A stretch of DNA of 46,344 bases, taken from assembly GCA_016125475.1 (NCBI GenBank), contig WGLR01000022.1, positions 1 through 46,344 on the forward strand, in the 5' to 3' direction. The notes under the pieces are model-generated. The model saw only the letters and a list, made by a program, of their open reading frames with translations, searched no databases and was not told where the DNA came from. Each line of letters opens with the position of its first letter. The stretch's first letter is position 1. A program made the translations under genes and the position numbers. This DNA comes from Betaproteobacteria bacterium. Its GTDB lineage: Bacteria; Pseudomonadota; Gammaproteobacteria; Burkholderiales; Ga0077523. Below, piece after piece: positions 17,049-26,683 of the stretch.

Positions 17049-19475
17049 TCAGCCCCGTCCCGGGGGGGCGCCGGGCGTAACCTCGATCGCGAAGTCCCGG
17101 CCCGCCCAGTGACCGTTGCCGTCGTGGTAGGTGAAGCGGACGACCTGCCCGGCCGACCAGCGATTTCCGCGCAGTCTCGCGAAATGCAGTCCGAGGGTGG
17201 TCGGACGTGTCGCGACGTCCGTGACGTCGCGCCAGTCGTCGACACCGACGTGGAGGACCGCCGGCACGGAAAGCCCCACGCAGAGGTCCGCACCCTCGGG
17301 CATCCGGGTCACCATGGACTGCGGCAGCCAGAACACGTGACCGACCCCGGGGCGTTTCCCGCGGTATCGGGCCCAGACGGCCTCGGGGCGGTCGCAAGGC
17401 TGTCCGGACTGCCGAGACACGAGGAGTTTCAGGAATTCGGCGTGGGCCCAGGCGAGCGGCATGCTCGACCCCGAGGGGCGACCCGGGAACAGGTTGCGCG
17501 CGGGCACGGGCGCGGCGTCCCAGACCTGTTCGGGCATCATGCCCCCGTCCCCGCACATCGCCGCCATCGCGTCGAGACAGGGAAGCGGGTCCTCCCCGGC
17601 GGCCACCGCGTAGTGGCCGCGTTCGCCCGTGAGCAGTGGCCACGCGCGACCGCAGCCGACGCCGTCGAACGGGGCACCGTCGTCGTGCTCGCCGTAGCCG
17701 TCGCCCGTGTAGCGGTGCCACGCCGGGCCGGCCGGGGTGTGCGTCGCCAGCAGCCGGTCGACGACCTTCAGCGTGTCGCGCACCACGGGATCGTCCGCGC
17801 GGCGCAGGCCGAAACGCACCAGCTGCAGGAAGTCCGTGCCCACCTGCTCGTTCGCGGGTACGTCCGCACCGGTGGCGCGGTTCCGGATCGGAAGCACCGA
17901 GGAGAGCGCGCGGTCGTCGATCAGGGCGTCCGCGGGAGCGATCCTCACGTAGTAGGACGAGACCCCGCACTCGCGGGCCAGCGCCGTGTCGCGCGCAACG
18001 GTCCAGTCCTCGATGCGTGCGTTCCAGTAGTCCGCGAGTCGCAGGGCCACCGCGCGCGAATGACGATCGAGCCAGCGCGCGCCGCAGACCAGCGCGGCGA
18101 TGCACACCGCCGCCGTGAAGGTGCTGATCCCGGCGTCCTCTTCCCAGCGGTCCTGGTCGCTCGACGGTCCCGTGCGCGCGATGAAGCCGAGGGCGCGGCG
18201 CACCATGTCCCCGACCGCGATGCCGGCGAGCGCGTCACGGTCGGCGAGCCGGGCCGCGAGCAGTACCGGAAACGCGGCCTCGTCGAGCTGCACGCCGCCC
18301 CAGTAGGGACGGCCGCCGAGCCACTGGTTCTGCGACCAGTGGCCGTCCGGGTACTGCGTCGCGACGAGGTAACGCAGGATGTCGCGGGCCTCGGGCAGGC
18401 TGCCGAGTTCCAGCAGCGCGCCCGCGCACTCCACGAGATCCCGGGGCCAGACGAGGTGGTAGCCGCCACGCTCGTCGCGCGTGTTGCCCCAGGGCACGCT
18501 CAGGCTCGCCACCATGGCACCCGGATAGGTCTTGTCCTGGTGCGTGCGCAGCACCATCGCCGAGATGCGTGCCTGGTCGCGCAGTCGTGCCTGCACGGTG
18601 TCCGGCAGCGCCAGGGCCCGCGCGCAGTCTTCCTGCCACGCGTGCCAGGCTGCCACCTGTTCCGACCAGGCTTCGTCGAACGTGCCGGCCAGGGAAGACA
18701 TCGCGAGCGTGGCCGCGGCTTCCTTGCTCGTCCCGAACGCGAGCGCGAGCACGCTTTCCCGAGGCAGCTCCCCCATGAGGGCGACGTTGCCGTGGCGGGC
18801 GAGGGGGTATGTCCAGCGCATGGCGCCGTTCGCGTGGAAGTCCTGCCAGCCGTCGCTGCGCCCCACGTAGCCCGCGCTCGTGCGCCGCCACGCGTCGCGG
18901 TGATCCGCGTCGGCGGCGGCGAGCGCGAGGCCGAACGGTCCCTGTTCGGCCCAGAGCACGCGTCGGTCGCGGTACGTCGCGGCCTCCGCGAAGTTGTCGT
19001 GGCCGGTGCCGCCCAGGTGCGGGGCCAGCAGCGCGTAGACGCGCAGGGAGGCGTCACCGGCCAGGCGGAGCGCGACGAGCAGCACGTCGCGACGGGGGTC
19101 GGGCGTGACGCGCACGTGGAGAACGAAACGGGGGTGCCGGTGCGCGATCTCGACGGCGGGAATGCCGGGGGCCGGCGCGCGCAGCACGTGCTCGCCGAGG
19201 CGTTTCACTTCCACCCAGAAACCTGCGTCGTCCGCGACGATGAAGCCGAGATCGCGGATCTGGGGGAGGTCGGCACGCGGGTAGTACACCTCGTTCACGA
19301 TGCCGCCGCCGATCGTGAACCAGATCCGTCCCGTCTGCAGGCCGCACCCCACCGTTTCCTTCGCGCTGCTGCACCACGTCGGCGGGATGCCGGGCGCACC
19401 GGGCGCCTCGTCCATGTGTGGCGTGTCGCCGGGTGCGGACTGCGCGTCCGGCGCGCGAGAGTGTGCAGTGGTCAC
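17049..19475 (-). CDS. Glucoamylase-type glycoside hydrolase, family GH15
   Basis: An 808-residue inverting glucan 1,4-alpha-glucosidase-type enzyme. It has an N-terminal beta-sandwich (about 30-300, from TGRIWFTIGGGIVNEVYYPR) and an (alpha/alpha)6 barrel. The barrel shows VWPRDLVE, the general acid in RWEEDAGIS near residue 446, and the general base in MMPEQVWD near 647. A short C-terminal beta-domain follows. The start is GTG at 19475, eight bases after AAGGAGGGG. No signal peptide, so a cytoplasmic role on glycogen-type or maltodextrin substrates is inferred. It is not accompanied by glycogen genes in the window. Confidence 0.87.
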   Translation of the reverse strand: MTTAHSRAPDAQSAPGDTPHMDEAPGAPGIPPTWCSSAKETVGCGLQTGRIWFTIGGGIVNEVYYPRADLPQIRDLGFIVADDAGFWVEVKRLGEHVLRAPAPGIPAVEIAHRHPRFVLHVRVTPDPRRDVLLVALRLAGDASLRVYALLAPHLGGTGHDNFAEAATYRDRRVLWAEQGPFGLALAAADADHRDAWRRTSAGYVGRSDGWQDFHANGAMRWTYPLARHGNVALMGELPRESVLALAFGTSKEAAATLAMSSLAGTFDEAWSEQVAAWHAWQEDCARALALPDTVQARLRDQARISAMVLRTHQDKTYPGAMVASLSVPWGNTRDERGGYHLVWPRDLVECAGALLELGSLPEARDILRYLVATQYPDGHWSQNQWLGGRPYWGGVQLDEAAFPVLLAARLADRDALAGIAVGDMVRRALGFIARTGPSSDQDRWEEDAGISTFTAAVCIAALVCGARWLDRHSRAVALRLADYWNARIEDWTVARDTALARECGVSSYYVRIAPADALIDDRALSSVLPIRNRATGADVPANEQVGTDFLQLVRFGLRRADDPVVRDTLKVVDRLLATHTPAGPAWHRYTGDGYGEHDDGAPFDGVGCGRAWPLLTGERGHYAVAAGEDPLPCLDAMAAMCGDGGMMPEQVWDAAPVPARNLFPGRPSGSSMPLAWAHAEFLKLLVSRQSGQPCDRPEAVWARYRGKRPGVGHVFWLPQSMVTRMPEGADLCVGLSVPAVLHVGVDDWRDVTDVATRPTTLGLHFARLRGNRWSAGQVVRFTYHDGNGHWAGRDFAIEVTPGAPPGRG

Positions 19476-19625
19476 GCGGTGCCCCTCCTTCCCGGCATGT
19501 CGTCGCCGGCCGGCCGCGCGAACTTCGTGGTGACCGGTCGCGGGACGAAGTGAATCCCCGCAAGTTGGATCGGTGCGTGCCCCCCGAAGTTTCGGGGGAA
19601 CGGCCGGACGTGTGGCTGGACGGGG

Positions 19626-20333
19626 CTAGGCGCCCGCCCCGGTGCTCCGGGCGGCGAGCAGTCGTTCGTACACGAACGCGAACAGGAAGAGGCGGTCGGC
19701 ATCCGACACGTCCGCGAACTCGATGCCGTAGCGATGCCGGCCGTGGTCGTGCGAGTTCTCGGGCTTGTCGTCCTCGCTGCGCACGGTGCAGTCGAATGCG
19801 AGGCTCCTCGCCATGTCGCCGAGCGCGAGATCCATCGCGATGCGAAACGTCGTGCCGACCGGACCCACGGGTTCGTGCGACCGGAACATCGCACCGGACG
19901 CGCTGAGATCCCGCAGCTCGACCTGGATCGTGCGGTTGTCGGACGTGGTGATCGTGGCCTCGCCGGAGACCGCGACACGTTCGGACTGCCGGATCTGGAC
20001 GGCCTTCACCTGCCGCGGATAGGCCAGGTGGTAGTAGGCGAACGGGCTCGTGCAGACGCGCAGCACGCGCGTGACGAAGCCGATCGCGGTGCGCCCGGCG
20101 AGGCAGCGGACGGTCAGTTCCTCGTCGAGGCTCAGGTACGCGGATGCCGGGCCCGAGGAAGGCAGGTGCACGAGCACGCTCGTGCCCTCCATCATGCCGA
20201 GCACGCGTGCGGTGATGCGGGCACCCTCTCGACTGGAGGTGAGGTGCAGGTTGAGCGGCATGCCGATCGCGAGATCGAGATGCGGGATGTCGCCGTCCGG
20301 CGTGTCGGGGGTGGCAGGTCTGCTGTCGGGCAT
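19626..20333 (-). CDS. PilZ-domain protein, YcgR-like flagellar brake type
   Basis: A 235-residue cyclic-di-GMP receptor. Residues 15-105 form the YcgR-N-type domain (IGMPLNLHL, YLSLDEELTVRCLAGRT). Residues 112-225 form the PilZ domain with both c-di-GMP motifs, R115-x3-R119 in RQSERV and D142-x-S144-x2-G147 in DLSASG. YcgR proteins slow the flagellar motor or act on surface structures when c-di-GMP is high. No flagellar or cyclase genes are nearby. The ATG at 20333 is the natural start and the gene appears monocistronic. Confidence 0.83.
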   Translation of the reverse strand: MPDSRPATPDTPDGDIPHLDLAIGMPLNLHLTSSREGARITARVLGMMEGTSVLVHLPSSGPASAYLSLDEELTVRCLAGRTAIGFVTRVLRVCTSPFAYYHLAYPRQVKAVQIRQSERVAVSGEATITTSDNRTIQVELRDLSASGAMFRSHEPVGPVGTTFRIAMDLALGDMARSLAFDCTVRSEDDKPENSHDHGRHRYGIEFADVSDADRLFLFAFVYERLLAARSTGAGA

Positions 20334-20479
20334 GAAACGCGATATGGGTTGAGGAGACTTGTCCGAACCTCTCGGGTGCCCTTATTGTGCCGGGAAACGG
20401 ATCGCGCCGTCTCGCGCGGTCGTCACGGGCGAGCGGCCCGGGACCCGTTCGTCATGACCTGCCTGCCACGGGAGACGGG

Positions 20480-20788
20480 ATGGACAGATCACGGGCGCAT
20501 CGCTGGTCGCAGGAGGTGACGGCGTCCAGCCATGCGCTGGACCTGGAGGCCGGCGTGTTCTCCTGGCAGGACCCGGCGCGCATCGCGGAATCCCTGCTGC
20601 GCTCGACCGAAGCCAGCACGCGCCGGCGCGGCACGCCGTTTCGTTCCGCGATGTCGATGCTCACGTTCTACGTCAATCGTGCCGGCAGGAAACTGCCCGC
20701 GCGGCAGCGTGTCGTGCTCGAACGCGCCAGGACGGAACTGCGCCGGCTCCACCGGGAGACCCGTTCCCGGCCGGACACGCCGGACTGA
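20480..20788 (+). CDS. DUF3175 family protein
   Basis: A 102-residue basic soluble protein matching the DUF3175 pattern (RWSQEVTASSHALDLEAGVF, then ESLLRS and FRSAMSMLTFYVNRAGRKL). No function is established for the family. The ATG at 20480 follows GGGAGACGG. It ends 7 bp before the sigma factor and so is probably cotranscribed with it. Confidence 0.75.
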   Translation: MDRSRAHRWSQEVTASSHALDLEAGVFSWQDPARIAESLLRSTEASTRRRGTPFRSAMSMLTFYVNRAGRKLPARQRVVLERARTELRRLHRETRSRPDTPD

Positions 20789-20795
20789 CGACGCA

Positions 20796-22034
20796 ATGGC
20801 CGGGGCGACGCGCGAGATCATCGAGGACGTGTACCGGCGGGAGTCGCGCCGGGTGCTCGCGACGCTCATCCGGCTGCTCGGCGATTTCGATCTCGCGGAG
20901 GAAGCGCTCCACGACGCGTTCCGCGCGGCGCTGGAGCAGTGGCCCCGCGACGGTCTGCCCGCGAATCCCTCGTCGTGGCTCGTGTCGACGGGCCGGTTCA
21001 AGGCTATCGACGGCCTGCGGCGTCGCGCGCGCTTTCACTCGCTGGAGGATCACGGCGAACAGGTCGAGGCCATCCCGGACGAAGGGTCCGGCGAGGACCA
21101 CGCGTGCGTGGAGGACGACCGGCTTCGCCTCGTCTTCACGTGCTGCCACCCCGCGCTCGCGCCGGAGGCCCGCATCGCGCTCACGCTGCGCGAGGTCTGC
21201 GGACTCACGACCGAGGAGATCGCACGCGCGTTCCTGGTCGCCACGCCGGCGCTCGCCCAGCGCATCGTGCGCGCGAAGGCGAAGATCCGGGAGGCGCGCA
21301 TCCCGTACGAGGTGCCCGATCGCGAGGTGCTCCCGGACAGGCTCGACAGCGTGCTGCACGTGATCTATCTCGTGTTCAACGAAGGCTACGCGAGCACGTC
21401 GGCCGAGTCGCTCGTGCGCAGCGACCTGTGTGCCGAGGCGATCCGTCTCGGACGGCTGCTCGCGGACCTGCTGCCGGAGCCGGAGGCCTTCGGACTGCTC
21501 GCGCTCATGCTGCTGCACGAGTCCCGGCGACCCGCGCGCACCACGCAGGAGGGTGACCTGATCCTGCTCGAGGACCAGGACCGGCGGCTCTGGCGTCGCG
21601 ACCTCGTCGCGGAGGGCACCGCGCTCGTGGAGCGTGCACTCTCGACGCGGCGTTTCGGGCCGTACGCGGTCCAGGCCGCGATCTCCGCGGTGCACGCCGA
21701 GGCGGCGGCCGCGAGCGAGACCGACTGGCCCCAGATCGTGGGGCTCTACGACGTGCTCCTTCGCATGACGCCTTCGCCTGTGGTTGCGCTGAACCGGGCC
21801 GTGGCGGTCGCCATGCGCGACGGGCCCGAGGCCGGTCTCGCGCTCGTCGATGCGCTGCTCCGAGAGAATCACCTCGTCGACTACCACCTCGCCCACGCCG
21901 CACGGGCGGATTTCTGTCGCCGCCTCGGACGGCTCGACGACGCACGGGCCGCCTACCGTCGCGCGCTCGAACTCGTGCGGCAGGGGGCCGAACGGCGCTT
22001 TCTGGAACGGCGCCTGCGGGAGATGGGCGGCTGA
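20796..22034 (+). CDS. ECF RNA polymerase sigma factor with C-terminal TPR-like extension (ECF42 group)
   Basis: A 412-residue extracytoplasmic-function sigma factor. Region 2 is at about 5-75 (YRRESRRVLATLIRLLGDFD, EEALHDAFRAALEQWP) and region 4 at about 105-160 (LTLREVCGLTTEEIARAFLV). A helical C-terminal domain at about 180-412 (VIYLVFNEGYA, NRAVAVAMRDGPEAGL) is the TPR-like extension of the ECF42 group. ECF42 factors lack a classical anti-sigma and are encoded with DGPF/YCII proteins, as seen here directly downstream. The extension is thought to control activity. The ATG at 20796 fits the start of region 2. The trigger is unknown. Confidence 0.88.
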   Translation: MAGATREIIEDVYRRESRRVLATLIRLLGDFDLAEEALHDAFRAALEQWPRDGLPANPSSWLVSTGRFKAIDGLRRRARFHSLEDHGEQVEAIPDEGSGEDHACVEDDRLRLVFTCCHPALAPEARIALTLREVCGLTTEEIARAFLVATPALAQRIVRAKAKIREARIPYEVPDREVLPDRLDSVLHVIYLVFNEGYASTSAESLVRSDLCAEAIRLGRLLADLLPEPEAFGLLALMLLHESRRPARTTQEGDLILLEDQDRRLWRRDLVAEGTALVERALSTRRFGPYAVQAAISAVHAEAAAASETDWPQIVGLYDVLLRMTPSPVVALNRAVAVAMRDGPEAGLALVDALLRENHLVDYHLAHAARADFCRRLGRLDDARAAYRRALELVRQGAERRFLERRLREMGG

Positions 22035-22123
22035 CCGGGACGTGTCGAAATCCGGGGTGTCCGATCGACCATCGTCCGGAAGGGCCGCCGGGGCCGTCCC
22101 GGGAGAATCCACGAGGAGGTCAC

Positions 22124-22459
22124 ATGAAGTATCTCTGCCTGGTGTACATGGAGGAAAAGGATCTGCACGCGGTGCCCGACGCCGAGTGCATGGCGTTCGG
22201 TCAGGGATTGCGTGAAAGTGGGCGCTACCTCGCGGCCGAGGCGCTCGAGCCCGTCCGGTCCGCCACCACGCTGCGCGTGCGGGACGGCCGGCTGTCGGTG
22301 ACGGACGGTCCGTTCGCCGAGACGCGCGAACAGCTCGCGGGCTTCTACCTCATCGATGCCGTCGACCTGAACGAGGCGATCCGGGTGGCGTCCGGGATCC
22401 CGCCGGCGCGCGCGGGCAGCGTGGAGATCCGGCCGGTCCGCACGCTCGATGCCGGCTGA
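22124..22459 (+). CDS. YCII/DGPF-domain protein
   Basis: A 111-residue ferredoxin-like alpha/beta protein with the signature DGPF at 61-64 inside SVTDGPFAETREQLAGFYL. DGPF proteins are the usual genomic partners of ECF42 sigma factors and probably their targets; no biochemical activity is firmly established. It lies 89 bp after the sigma gene, with GAGGAGG before the ATG. Confidence 0.85.
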   Translation: MKYLCLVYMEEKDLHAVPDAECMAFGQGLRESGRYLAAEALEPVRSATTLRVRDGRLSVTDGPFAETREQLAGFYLIDAVDLNEAIRVASGIPPARAGSVEIRPVRTLDAG

Positions 22460-22585
22460 GGCGCGCAGGGCCGGTCGGGCAGGGCGCCGCACGGAAATTT
22501 TCGTGTGCGTCGTGTCGATCGGCGGGGGGCACGAACGACCAGAGAGTACCGGCGACGTGCCGGGACATCCGGACGAGGAGAAGTC

Positions 22586-22999
22586 ATGAAGATCGAGGCG
22601 TATCTGTTCTTCGAAGGACGCTGCGAGGAAGCGCTCGCATTCTATGGCCAGGCGCTCGGCGCCGAGGTCGTGACGAGCATGCGGTACCGGGAGAGTCCCG
22701 AGCCGCCGCCACCGGGGTGCATCCCCCCGGGTTCCGACGACCGGATCATGCACGCGTGCTTTCGTGTCGGCGACACGAACGTGATGGCGTCGGACGGGCG
22801 CTGCTCGGGCGAGACACGATTCCAGGGGTTCTCGCTGTCGCTCGGCGTCACGACCGAAGCCGAAGCCGACCGCGCGTTCGCGGCGCTCGCGCAGGGTGGC
22901 GAGGTGCAGATGCCGCTCGGCCGGACGTTCTGGTCACCGAAGTTCGGCATGGTCACGGACCGCTTCGGCGTGACCTGGATGGTGAACGTGCTTGCCTGA
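22586..22999 (+). CDS. PhnB-like VOC-family protein
   Basis: A 137-residue VOC protein of the PhnB/3-demethylubiquinone-methyltransferase-like type. It begins KIEAYLFFEGRCEEALAFY, has a central IMHACFRVGDTNVMASD, and ends MVTDRFGVTWMVNV. PhnB itself is not needed for phosphonate use and has no known reaction. It lies between two DGPF genes and is therefore counted as part of the ECF42 regulon. GAGGAG precedes the ATG. Confidence 0.82.
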   Translation: MKIEAYLFFEGRCEEALAFYGQALGAEVVTSMRYRESPEPPPPGCIPPGSDDRIMHACFRVGDTNVMASDGRCSGETRFQGFSLSLGVTTEAEADRAFAALAQGGEVQMPLGRTFWSPKFGMVTDRFGVTWMVNVLA

Positions 23000-23039
23000 C
23001 CGGTGAGCTGCGGTCAACGAAACGACAGGAGTGAACACG

Positions 23040-23450
23040 ATGAGATTCATGATGCTGATGATCCCGAAAGGCTACGAGAGCGCGGAGCCCGGCACGATGC
23101 CGGCCGCCGACGCCGTCGCGGCGATGATGAAGTACAACGAGGCGCTCCAGGCAGCAGGGGTGCTGCGCGGGCTCGACGGCCTTCATCCCCCCTCGATGGG
23201 GGCACGGGTCACCTTCGCGGGCGGGAAACCCACCGTGATCGACGGCCCGTTCATCGAGGCGAAGGAAGTGATCGGCGGCTACTGGATGATCGAGGTGGCG
23301 TCGAGGCAGGAAGCGATCGACTGGGCGAAGCGCTGCCCCGCCTCGGACAACGAGACGATCGAACTGCGGCAGGTGATGGAGATGGATGACTTCCCGGAGG
23401 ACGTCCAGGCAGCCGCGGCGGGGTTCGACGAGATGCGCTCGGCCGGCTGA
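23040..23450 (+). CDS. YCII/DGPF-domain protein
   Basis: A 136-residue second DGPF protein, with IDGPFIEAKEVIGGYWMIE (DGPF at 68-71) and an acidic C-terminus. ATG 23040 is preferred to the in-frame GTG at 23031, because CAGGAG then sits seven bases upstream. It belongs to the same cluster as the sigma factor and the first DGPF gene, from which it differs markedly, so it is not a recent duplicate. Confidence 0.84.
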   Translation: MRFMMLMIPKGYESAEPGTMPAADAVAAMMKYNEALQAAGVLRGLDGLHPPSMGARVTFAGGKPTVIDGPFIEAKEVIGGYWMIEVASRQEAIDWAKRCPASDNETIELRQVMEMDDFPEDVQAAAAGFDEMRSAG

Positions 23451-23727
23451 TGGGGCCCTGCGGGAACTGCGGTTGCGCACGCACTCGCGTGTCCGTTGCC
23501 GCACGCGGGTGTCGGTGGCGTTGACACGCCCGGTTGTCGACGACCGCAAGGTCGCGCGTCGTCGAAGGAAATCTCGTGACGATTCAGGACGAGACGCGCG
23601 TTCGCGCAGCCCGGTCACGGCAGTGCACGGCCGGGCCTTCCGTTTGCTTCCGTTTCCGCCCGGACGAGTCAGGGCCTTTCCCCCGACCGGATTCCGCCAC
23701 CACGAACAAGAATGGAGATCACGAAAG
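23451..23727. other. Intergenic region before the PEP-CTERM gene
   Basis: 277 bp without a supported gene. It should hold the promoter of the downstream PEP-CTERM protein, but no convincing -35/-10 pair was found. Confidence 0.35.
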
Positions 23728-24513
23728 GTGAAGACACGGTCATATCACGGCAACCTCGGCGCCCTGTCCGGACTGATGTGCGCGGGCTTCGTGGCCGCAG
23801 CGTTCACGAGTGTCGGCGCCCACGCGGCGACCTTCTCGGGTATCGACGTCAGTCTCGTCGGTTCCGCGACGATCCTGCCGGGCGGAGACCTGCAGCTCAC
23901 TCCGCCCGGGACCTATCGCTCCGGCGCGGCGTGGGCCACGGATGCCATTTCCACCACGACCTCGTTCGCGACGACCTTCTCGTTCAGCCTCGACGCAGCC
24001 GGCCTGTCGACCATGGCGGACGGCATCGCTTTCGCGATCCAGGGCGAGGGTCCGGCGTCACTCGGATACAACGGTGGCTACATCGGATTCACGGGCATTG
24101 ACGGCAACCGCGTCGTCGGCTCCGTGATCCAGACCTACGTCAACAACCGTCTCGGTCTCGCCATGAACGGGGACGCCTCAAGTGCCGTCCCGGCCCCGGC
24201 GAACCTCGGTGCGGCTGCACTGATCACGGGATCCGAGACGGTCACCTACGACGCGGCCAGCCACACGCTCGGCATGCAGGGACACATTGTCGTCGACGGC
24301 ACGAGCCACTACGTCTCCGACTCGCTCAGCGTGGACCTCGAGACACTGTTCGGGCAGACCGCCTACGTCGGCTTCACGGGAGGCACGGGCGCCCTGTACG
24401 CGGACCAGCGCATCACCTCCTGGTCGGTCACACCCGTGCCCGAACCCGGCACGTATGCGCTGGTCGTCGCCGGGATCGGTCTCCTCGCCTGGCAGCTGCG
24501 CCGGCGCTCGTAA
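23728..24513 (+). CDS. Lectin-like PEP-CTERM sorted exported protein
   Basis: A 261-residue exported protein. It has a signal peptide (residues 1-33, ending VGAHA), then a beta-rich L-type-lectin-like domain ([48 protein letters not shown]). It closes with a textbook PEP-CTERM signal: [17 protein letters not shown] then an RRR cluster. Exosortase would cleave this tail and deliver the protein to the surface or exopolysaccharide; no exosortase gene is in the window. The start is GTG at 23728, since no ATG fits the signal peptide. The ribosome site is weak. Confidence 0.85.
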   Translation: MKTRSYHGNLGALSGLMCAGFVAAAFTSVGAHAATFSGIDVSLVGSATILPGGDLQLTPPGTYRSGAAWATDAISTTTSFATTFSFSLDAAGLSTMADGIAFAIQGEGPASLGYNGGYIGFTGIDGNRVVGSVIQTYVNNRLGLAMNGDASSAVPAPANLGAAALITGSETVTYDAASHTLGMQGHIVVDGTSHYVSDSLSVDLETLFGQTAYVGFTGGTGALYADQRITSWSVTPVPEPGTYALVVAGIGLLAWQLRRRS

Positions 24514-24529
24514 CCCCAAGTCGACAGGC

Positions 24530-24559
24530 GGGGTCAGGCCTGCGTTGTTGTATTGTTGC
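24530..24559. repeat. Dispersed repeat, family B, copy 1
   Basis: A 30-bp sequence (starting GGGGTCAGGCCTGCG) between two convergent genes. Its reverse complement matches one arm of the hairpin at 27857-27917 almost base for base (shared core CAATACAACAnCGCAnGCCTGACCC). Probably a family of small intergenic repeats. Confidence 0.5.
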
Positions 24560-24573
24560 CGACTGCCTCGCCG

Positions 24574-25791
24574 TCACTCCGCGAGGCTTGTCGGGATCGT
24601 GATCTCGCCGTGCAGCGTGCGGTGCACGGGGCAGCGGTCCGCGATCTCGAGCAGCCGCTGGCGCTGGTCGTCGTCGAGCTTCCCTTCGACGTGCAGCACG
24701 CGCTCGATGCGGTCCACGGTGCCTTCGCGCGTCTCGCACTCCGCGCAGTCCTTCGCGTGGATCTTCGAGTGGCGCAGATCCACCGACACGCGTTCCAGGG
24801 GCCAGCCCTTCCGGTCCGCGTACATGCGCAACGTCATGGACGTGCAGGCCCCGAGCGAGGCGAGCAGGAGCTGGTACGGCGAGGGGCCGGTGTCCCCGCC
24901 GCCGAGCGATTCGGGTTCGTCCGCGCGCAGCAGGTGACTGCCCGCGTGGACGAAGTTGGCATAGGGACCGCTGCCGAGTTCCTCGACCCGGACGCCACCC
25001 TCCGGTCCCGCCGTCGCGGGTACGGGTGCGGCATCGCCCACGTAACGCGTCGCCCACGCCGCGATCACGCCCGCGATGTACTCGGCGTCTTCCCGGCGGC
25101 TCACGAGGTGATCGGCGTCGTCGAGCGACACGAAGCTCTTGGGGTGCCTGGCCGCCATGAAGATCTGCGCGGCGTTGTCGATCGGCACGACCGTGTCGCG
25201 CGGAGAGTGCATCACGAGCAGGGCCTTGCGCAGGCTGCCGAGGGCGTGTTCGTTGTTGGCCCGGGCGATGTCGTCCAGGAACTGCTTCCGGACGAGGAAC
25301 GTGCGCCCGGCGATGGTGACCTCGGCCTCGCCGCGCGCGTCGATCTCCGCCCGAACCGGAGCGAACAGCTTCGTGACGTGCGCCGGATCGAATGGGGCCC
25401 CGAGCGTGACGATGGCCTTCGCCTCGGGAATTTTCGCGGCGGCGGCGAGCACGGCGGCTCCGCCGAGGCTGTGGCCGATCAGCAGCCTGGGCGCTGCGAA
25501 CTTCTCCCGCAGGAAATCCGCCGCTGCGACGAGATCGCCGACGTTCGAGGAGAAGCTGGTGTTCGCGAACTCTCCGTGACTGTCGCCCAGACCCGTGAAG
25601 TCGAACCGGAGCACGGCGATGCCGCGTTCCTTGAGCGCACCGGCGATTCGCGTGGCCGCCAGGCTCTCCTTGGAGCAGGTGAAGCAGTGCGCGAACAGCG
25701 CGTACGCGTGCGGCGCGACGGTCGGGGAATCGAGTCTCGCGGCGAGCGTGGCGCCGTCCGCGCCTTCGAAGTGGATCGGTTCCGGGTTCAT
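24574..25791 (-). CDS. Bifunctional alpha/beta hydrolase - OsmC family fusion protein
   Basis: A 405-residue two-domain protein. Residues 1-255 are an alpha/beta hydrolase with nucleophile S108 in GHSLGG, D in SPRDTVVP and H in DADHLV. Residues 265-405 are an OsmC/Ohr-type domain with a Cys in [17 protein letters not shown] and the typical ending [12 protein letters not shown]. OsmC domains reduce organic hydroperoxides; here the second reactive Cys region reads KDCAECE. Such fusions are common in proteobacteria, but the substrate of the hydrolase part is not known. The ATG at 25791 follows GAGGAG. Confidence 0.85.
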   Translation of the reverse strand: MNPEPIHFEGADGATLAARLDSPTVAPHAYALFAHCFTCSKESLAATRIAGALKERGIAVLRFDFTGLGDSHGEFANTSFSSNVGDLVAAADFLREKFAAPRLLIGHSLGGAAVLAAAAKIPEAKAIVTLGAPFDPAHVTKLFAPVRAEIDARGEAEVTIAGRTFLVRKQFLDDIARANNEHALGSLRKALLVMHSPRDTVVPIDNAAQIFMAARHPKSFVSLDDADHLVSRREDAEYIAGVIAAWATRYVGDAAPVPATAGPEGGVRVEELGSGPYANFVHAGSHLLRADEPESLGGGDTGPSPYQLLLASLGACTSMTLRMYADRKGWPLERVSVDLRHSKIHAKDCAECETREGTVDRIERVLHVEGKLDDDQRQRLLEIADRCPVHRTLHGEITIPTSLAE

Positions 25792-25855
25792 GTGCAACTC
25801 CTCTGTCAGCCGCGATTCTACGACCGCGTTGCTGCAGCGCGGCACGCCGGTGCCG

Positions 25856-26683
25856 CTAGGCCGGTACGTCCCCTGCCAGGGTGATCCGGTGCATGACGCG
25901 CCGGTAGCCGTGGTAGTCGTTCACGGGGTTGTGCTGGACGCAGCGGTTGTCCCAGAACGCGATGGCCCCGACGGACCAGCGGAAGCGGCAGGTGAATTCC
26001 GCACGGACCTGATGCCGGAACAGGTGTTCGAGCAGCGGCGCGCTCTCGTCCTCCGTCATGTCGGCGAACCGGGTGGTGTGTGCCCGGTTCACGTAGAGCG
26101 CCTTGCGGCCGGTCTCGGGATGCGTGCGGACGGCCGGATGGTGCGCCTCGTACACCTCGCGCGCGTCGTCCCGCGCGTCCGTGCGCATGCGGTCCTCGCG
26201 CGTGCGCGTCACGTCGGCCTTGGCGGAACTGTTCACTGCCACGAGACCGTCGAGCATGCGCCGCATGCCTGGCGACAGACTCTCGTAGGCCGCCGTCTGG
26301 CTCGCGAATTCCGTGTCGCCCCCGAACGGCGGGATCTCCCGCGCGAGCAGCATCGAGCCCATCGGGGGGCGTTCGAGATACGCCGTGTCCGTGTGCCAGA
26401 TGCCCCCGAAATTCGCGCGCTCGTGCTCGAGCTTCTTCACCTCGATGATCTCGGGAAACTCCGGCAGACCCCGCACGAACGGGTATTCGACCGGCGTTCC
26501 CATGGTTCGCGCGAACGCGAGGAACTGCGCGGGCGTGAGCGGCTGGTCGCGCAGGAAGATGACCTGGTGTTCGAGCAGCGCCGCCCGCAGGGCGCCTGCG
26601 ACGTCGGGGTCGGGCGGGGCGGAGAGGTCCACGCCGCCGATCTCCGCGCCGAGGGCTCCCGCGATTCGTGAAATGGTGAGCAT
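25856..26683 (-). CDS. TauD/TfdA-family Fe(II)/2-oxoglutarate dioxygenase
   Basis: A 275-residue non-haem iron dioxygenase. It has the HxD iron motif in WHTDTAY (H97, D99), the distal His in RCVQHNP (H251) and the 2-oxoglutarate-binding Arg in YRRVMHR (R262). The family hydroxylates taurine, alkyl sulfates or chlorophenoxyacetates, leading to cleavage. The substrate here cannot be read from sequence. It is divergent from the gamma-resorcylate decarboxylase gene across 174 bp, so the two may share control. ATG 26683 is the only good start; its ribosome site is weak. Confidence 0.85.
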   Translation of the reverse strand: MLTISRIAGALGAEIGGVDLSAPPDPDVAGALRAALLEHQVIFLRDQPLTPAQFLAFARTMGTPVEYPFVRGLPEFPEIIEVKKLEHERANFGGIWHTDTAYLERPPMGSMLLAREIPPFGGDTEFASQTAAYESLSPGMRRMLDGLVAVNSSAKADVTRTREDRMRTDARDDAREVYEAHHPAVRTHPETGRKALYVNRAHTTRFADMTEDESAPLLEHLFRHQVRAEFTCRFRWSVGAIAFWDNRCVQHNPVNDYHGYRRVMHRITLAGDVPA

